Origin: Pseudomonadota bacterium
GTDB lineage: Bacteria > Pseudomonadota > Alphaproteobacteria > Sphingomonadales > Sphingomonadaceae
DNA length: 7,422 bases
NCBI GenBank assembly: GCA_947474905.1
Contig: CANJKQ010000037.1
Coordinates: 1-7,422 of the forward strand
Direction of reading: 5' to 3'
The notes under the pieces are model-generated. The model was not told the origin of the DNA, ran no database searches, and saw nothing but the letters and a program-made list of their open reading frames with translations. Positions 4,766 to 7,422 of this stretch are shown here, piece after piece (position 1 is the stretch's first letter; every line of letters begins with the position of its first letter). The position numbers and the translations under genes are program-made.

Positions 4766-5785
4766 ATGTCCGGCCGCGGTGCAAAATCCGATGACGCGGT
4801 GCGTCGCGAGGCGTCCGACTGGGTGGCGTTGATCCATGATCCCGACGCAGCGGTCGATCGCGCGGCGTTCGAGCACTGGCGGGCCAGCGATCCGCGCCAT
4901 GCGGTCGCCTATGCGCGCGCCGAGCGCGCATGGGATAGCGCGGCGCTACTGGGACAGACCAGTTTTGGGCGCGCGCGGGGTTTGCCCGAACGCCGGCGCT
5001 TTATCGACCGACCGCAGGTGCGCTACGCGTTTGCCGTCGCGGCCGTGCTGGTCGTGGCGATCCTCGGCCTGTCCGTGGGCGGCGTCGGATTACTCCGTCC
5101 CCATCCAACGTCCCAGGCCACCGAACTCGCGTCGCGCGTCGGCCAGATTCGACAAGTCGCGCTAGCGGACGGATCGACCGTCACGCTCGATACCGACAGC
5201 GTGCTGCGCATCGCGTTCACCGGCACCGAACGCCGCCTCTATCTCTCGCGGGGCCGCGCACGTTTTGTCGTTGCGCATAATGCCGCGCGCCCGTTCGTTG
5301 TCATGGCCGGCAACGGCTCGGTGACCGCGCGCGGGACGATCTTCGATGTCGCTGTCACCGATAACCGCGTGAAAGTGGTCCTGCTGCGTGGCGTCATCGA
5401 GGTGCGCGGTGGTCGAGCAAGCGCGGATACGGCGCAACCCGCGATCGCGCGCCTCAGCCCAGGGCAACAGATTTCGTTTGGCACCACCGAGCCGCTGGTG
5501 GCGCCGCAACCGGCCGCCACGATCGACGCCCGATGGACCGCCGGAATGCTGAGCTTCGACAGCACGCGGCTCGCCGACGCCATTGCCCAGGCCAATCGCT
5601 ACAGCACCGCCAAGATCAGCCTCGCCGATCCCGCGCTCGGCGATTTGCGCATCACCGGCGCCTTCCATGCCGGCGATGCCGTCGGGCTGGCGGAGAGCAT
5701 TGCGGAATCGCTCGGCCTGCATGCGGCGAAAACCCCGCAGGGCGATGTCGTGATATCCGCCCCATCTTCGCAGCCGGCCGCCTGA
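4766..5785 (+). CDS. FecR-family transmembrane sigma regulator
   Basis: A 339-residue inner-membrane signal transducer that carries the state of an outer-membrane receptor to the sigma factor. Order of parts: a cytoplasmic N-terminal DUF4880-type domain at about 10-57 (ASDWVALIHDPDAAVDRAAFEHW, quoted as ASDWVALIHDPD and RAAFEHW, then DPRHAVAYARAERAWD), which binds the sigma factor; one membrane helix at about 88-110 (AFAVAAVLVVAILGLSVGG); the periplasmic FecR domain at about 122-215 (RQVALADGSTVTLDTDSVL, then SVTARGTIFDVAV); and a C-terminal STN-like/DUF4974 domain at about 258-332 (LSFDSTRLADAIAQANRYS). ATG 4766 is 5 nt after the sigma gene's stop. A TTG at 4757 overlapping that stop would add three residues and cannot be excluded. 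Length is normal for the family and no frame break is visible. Confidence 0.93.
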   Translation: MSGRGAKSDDAVRREASDWVALIHDPDAAVDRAAFEHWRASDPRHAVAYARAERAWDSAALLGQTSFGRARGLPERRRFIDRPQVRYAFAVAAVLVVAILGLSVGGVGLLRPHPTSQATELASRVGQIRQVALADGSTVTLDTDSVLRIAFTGTERRLYLSRGRARFVVAHNAARPFVVMAGNGSVTARGTIFDVAVTDNRVKVVLLRGVIEVRGGRASADTAQPAIARLSPGQQISFGTTEPLVAPQPAATIDARWTAGMLSFDSTRLADAIAQANRYSTAKISLADPALGDLRITGAFHAGDAVGLAESIAESLGLHAAKTPQGDVVISAPSSQPAA

Positions 5786-5789
5786 AATA

Positions 5790-5830
5790 AATCGGTCACA
5801 AGAGGGGGTAGACCGCCTCCCTCTGTCGTC
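5790..5830 (+). promoter_or_regulatory. Candidate promoter/hairpin region for the receptor gene
   Basis: The 95-nt gap between the FecR-type and receptor genes holds GGTCACAAGAGGGGGTAG and then CTCTGTCGTC. AGAGGG (5801-5806) can pair with CCCTCT (5819-5824). The receptor of such systems usually has its own promoter read by the neighbouring ECF sigma factor, and a G-rich block followed by a CGTC element about 20 nt on would suit one. No consensus for this sigma group can be verified here, and the hairpin could instead be an attenuator between the two genes. Confidence 0.3.
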
Positions 5831-5880
5831 AATCGCCCCGAACGACGGCGCCAAGTGCGCCCAAAGGGGGAGACGACGGA

Positions 5881-7422
5881 GTGAGCGGACGATTTTCAAG
5901 AAGCATTTACGCGTGCGTTGCGGGCACATCGATCATCGCGCTGGCGGCACCAGCTCATGCACAGCAGGCTGACCAGCGGCGCTACGACCTTCCCGCCCAG
6001 CCCCTCGGGACGTCGCTGCGCGCCGTCGCCGATGCGTCCGGTACCAATGTCATCGTTTCCTCTGCCCTGGTCGACGGCAAAATCGCCCCCGCCTTGTCGG
6101 GGCGCTTCACCCCGATCGAAGCCATTTCGGCGCTGTTGCGGGGATCGGGTCTTCGCGCGAGGCTGGCGGGCTCCAGCCTCATCGTCGAGCGTGTGCCTGC
6201 CCCGCAGGACGTCTCGGCGGAAGCGGACGGTTCGGACATCGTCGTAACGGGCACCCGGATCAGGGGGGCCGGTCCGGTCGGGTCCAACGTCGTCACCCTC
6301 GACCGCGCCGAGATCGATCGCAGCGGCTATTCGACGACCCAGCAACTCCTCGCCGCCGTCCCACAGAACTTCGGTGGCGGCGCCAACGAAGGCACGGTCG
6401 GTTTTTCGGTGCGCAACAACAGCAGCACCAATTTCGGCTTCGGTTCGGGCATCAACCTGCGCGGGCTAGGCACCACCTCGACGCTCACCCTGATCGACGG
6501 CAATCGTCCGCCGCTCGGCGGCGGTGCGGGCACCTTCGTCGATCTCACGCTCATCCCGTCGAGCGTAATCGACCGCGTTGAAATCCTCGCCGACGGCGCC
6601 TCGGCGATCTACGGGTCCGATGCCGTTGCAGGCGTGGTCAATGTCCGGCTACGCCGCGATCTCGACGGCGCCGAAACGCGCCTGCGCTATGGCTTTGCCG
6701 ACGGATTCGACGAAGTACAGGCGAGCCAACTGGTCGGATTCCACTGGTCGAGTGGCCGCTTCATCGCCGGCTACGAGTATTACCGGCGGGGACGACTGGG
6801 CGCCGACGACAGGCCCTACGTCACCGAAGACCTTCGTCGCTACGGCGGTCCCGACTATCGGCAGGATTACGCCAATCCGGGAACGATCATCGCTGCCAAC
6901 GGCCAGGTCTTCGGCATTCCACACGGCCAGAACGGCGTTGGCCTGAAGGCCAGCAATCTCATTCCCGGTGTCGCCAACCTCGGTGACGGGCGCGAGGGCA
7001 CCGACGTGCTGCCCGCTCTTGACCGACACTCGGCCTATGCCGCGGTCGAGCAGGATTTGGGCGGCATCTTCAAGTTCCGCGCGCAGGGCTTCTTCGCCGA
7101 CCGGCGATCCTCGTCCCGTTATTTTCCCAGCAATTATGGCGGGGTCGTCGTCACGCCGGCCAATCCCTTCTATGTCGATCCGCTCGGCACCGGGCAGCCG
7201 ATCACCGTCCACTATGATTTCAGGCCCGATTTGGGCGCCCCGACGCTCAACGCCCATGTGACCAACTGGGCGGGCGCGGCGTCGCTCGACGCCTCGCTCG
7301 GCCGCTGGTCCGCCGAACTCCACGGCGCCTATGGCGAGCAGCGCGAACGGCAGAGCACGATCAACGTCCCCAACTACTACCGGCTGGCGGTCGCGCTCGC
7401 CGACCCCGATCCGGCGACCGCC
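5881..7422 (+). CDS. TonB-dependent outer-membrane receptor with STN signalling domain, 5' part
   Basis: The frame is open from GTG 5881 to the right edge: 514 residues, no stop. AGGGGGAGA (5865-5873) is a well-placed ribosome binding site. Residues 1-27 are a signal peptide with probable cleavage after AHA (IIALAAPAHA-QQ). Residues about 36-104 form the secretin/TonB short N-terminal (STN) domain (YDLPAQPLGTSLRAVADASG to SSLIVERV), which contacts a FecR-type regulator in the periplasm. DIVVTGTRI at 119-127 is the usual plug-start/TonB-box region. The plug runs to about 258 (INLRGLGTTSTLTLIDGNRP, IPSSVIDRVEILADGASAIY, GSDAVAGVVNVRLRRD), and the beta-barrel follows. Substrate cannot be told from the sequence: iron-siderophore and other ligands such as glycans or cobalamin are all possible. 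The STN domain and position make it the partner of the two genes just upstream. Most of the barrel is beyond the window. Confidence 0.95.
   Translation, partial: MSGRFSRSIYACVAGTSIIALAAPAHAQQADQRRYDLPAQPLGTSLRAVADASGTNVIVSSALVDGKIAPALSGRFTPIEAISALLRGSGLRARLAGSSLIVERVPAPQDVSAEADGSDIVVTGTRIRGAGPVGSNVVTLDRAEIDRSGYSTTQQLLAAVPQNFGGGANEGTVGFSVRNNSSTNFGFGSGINLRGLGTTSTLTLIDGNRPPLGGGAGTFVDLTLIPSSVIDRVEILADGASAIYGSDAVAGVVNVRLRRDLDGAETRLRYGFADGFDEVQASQLVGFHWSSGRFIAGYEYYRRGRLGADDRPYVTEDLRRYGGPDYRQDYANPGTIIAANGQVFGIPHGQNGVGLKASNLIPGVANLGDGREGTDVLPALDRHSAYAAVEQDLGGIFKFRAQGFFADRRSSSRYFPSNYGGVVVTPANPFYVDPLGTGQPITVHYDFRPDLGAPTLNAHVTNWAGAASLDASLGRWSAELHGAYGEQRERQSTINVPNYYRLAVALADPDPATA

Noticed and set aside
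4131..4931. Open - strand frame of 266 codons across the sigma factor and the start of the FecR-type gene
   Set aside because: The product is rich in R, H and D with no domain pattern, and it spans two well-supported + strand genes.
5162..5929. Open - strand frame of 255 codons opposite the FecR-type gene
   Set aside because: A composition shadow of the + strand gene; no motif and no ribosome binding site seen.
6649..7323. Open - strand frame of 224 codons opposite the receptor gene
   Set aside because: It lies wholly within the receptor reading frame, which has plug and barrel signatures throughout.

Overview
The window reads as chromosomal or plasmid DNA from a GC-rich alphaproteobacterium, most likely a sphingomonad (Sphingomonas, Sphingobium, Novosphingobium type). 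The evidence is strong G/C preference at third codon positions in most genes, a FecI/FecR/TonB-receptor locus of the kind these genomes carry in numbers, and a fused nucleotidyltransferase-HEPN protein whose start (MRKDVDHLP) resembles what I recall of sphingomonad homologues. Taxonomy is inference; there is no rRNA or other marker here. All genes are on the + strand.

Layout. (1) 1-1182 is the C-terminal part of a CzcA/CusA-type heavy-metal RND efflux pump, cut by the window edge. (2) 1184-1333 is a structured non-coding segment that begins 2 nt after the pump's stop codon. (3) 1456-2361 is a single-gene MNT-HEPN fusion, possibly on a leaderless transcript. (4) 2362-2718 is a non-coding stretch whose second half (about 2541-2648) matches the yybP-ykoY manganese riboswitch, followed by a long competing hairpin. 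(5) 2719-3729 is a CaCA-family cation exchanger directly under that riboswitch, so a manganese-responsive cation exporter is the natural reading. (6) 3730-4193 holds a terminator-like hairpin and a second copy of the structured segment. (7) 4194-4760, 4766-5785 and 5881-7422 encode an ECF sigma factor of the FecI type, a FecR-type transmembrane regulator and a TonB-dependent receptor with an N-terminal STN signalling domain. The receptor runs off the window end. Together these form a complete cell-surface signalling route: occupied receptor, then FecR, then sigma factor, then receptor transcription.

The most unusual signal is not a gene. An ~88-nt element occurs twice in direct orientation (1184-1271 and 3981-4068), bracketing the MNT-HEPN gene and the riboswitch-controlled exchanger. 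The copies differ in ways that keep possible RNA helices, including one two-sided change (A-U to U-G). A second short motif, TTGAG-N8-TTGAG, accompanies each copy but on opposite sides. I do not recognise this element as a named RNA family. It could be a regulatory RNA, a small RNA, or a palindromic repeat marking the ends of an acquired metal-resistance/defence cassette.
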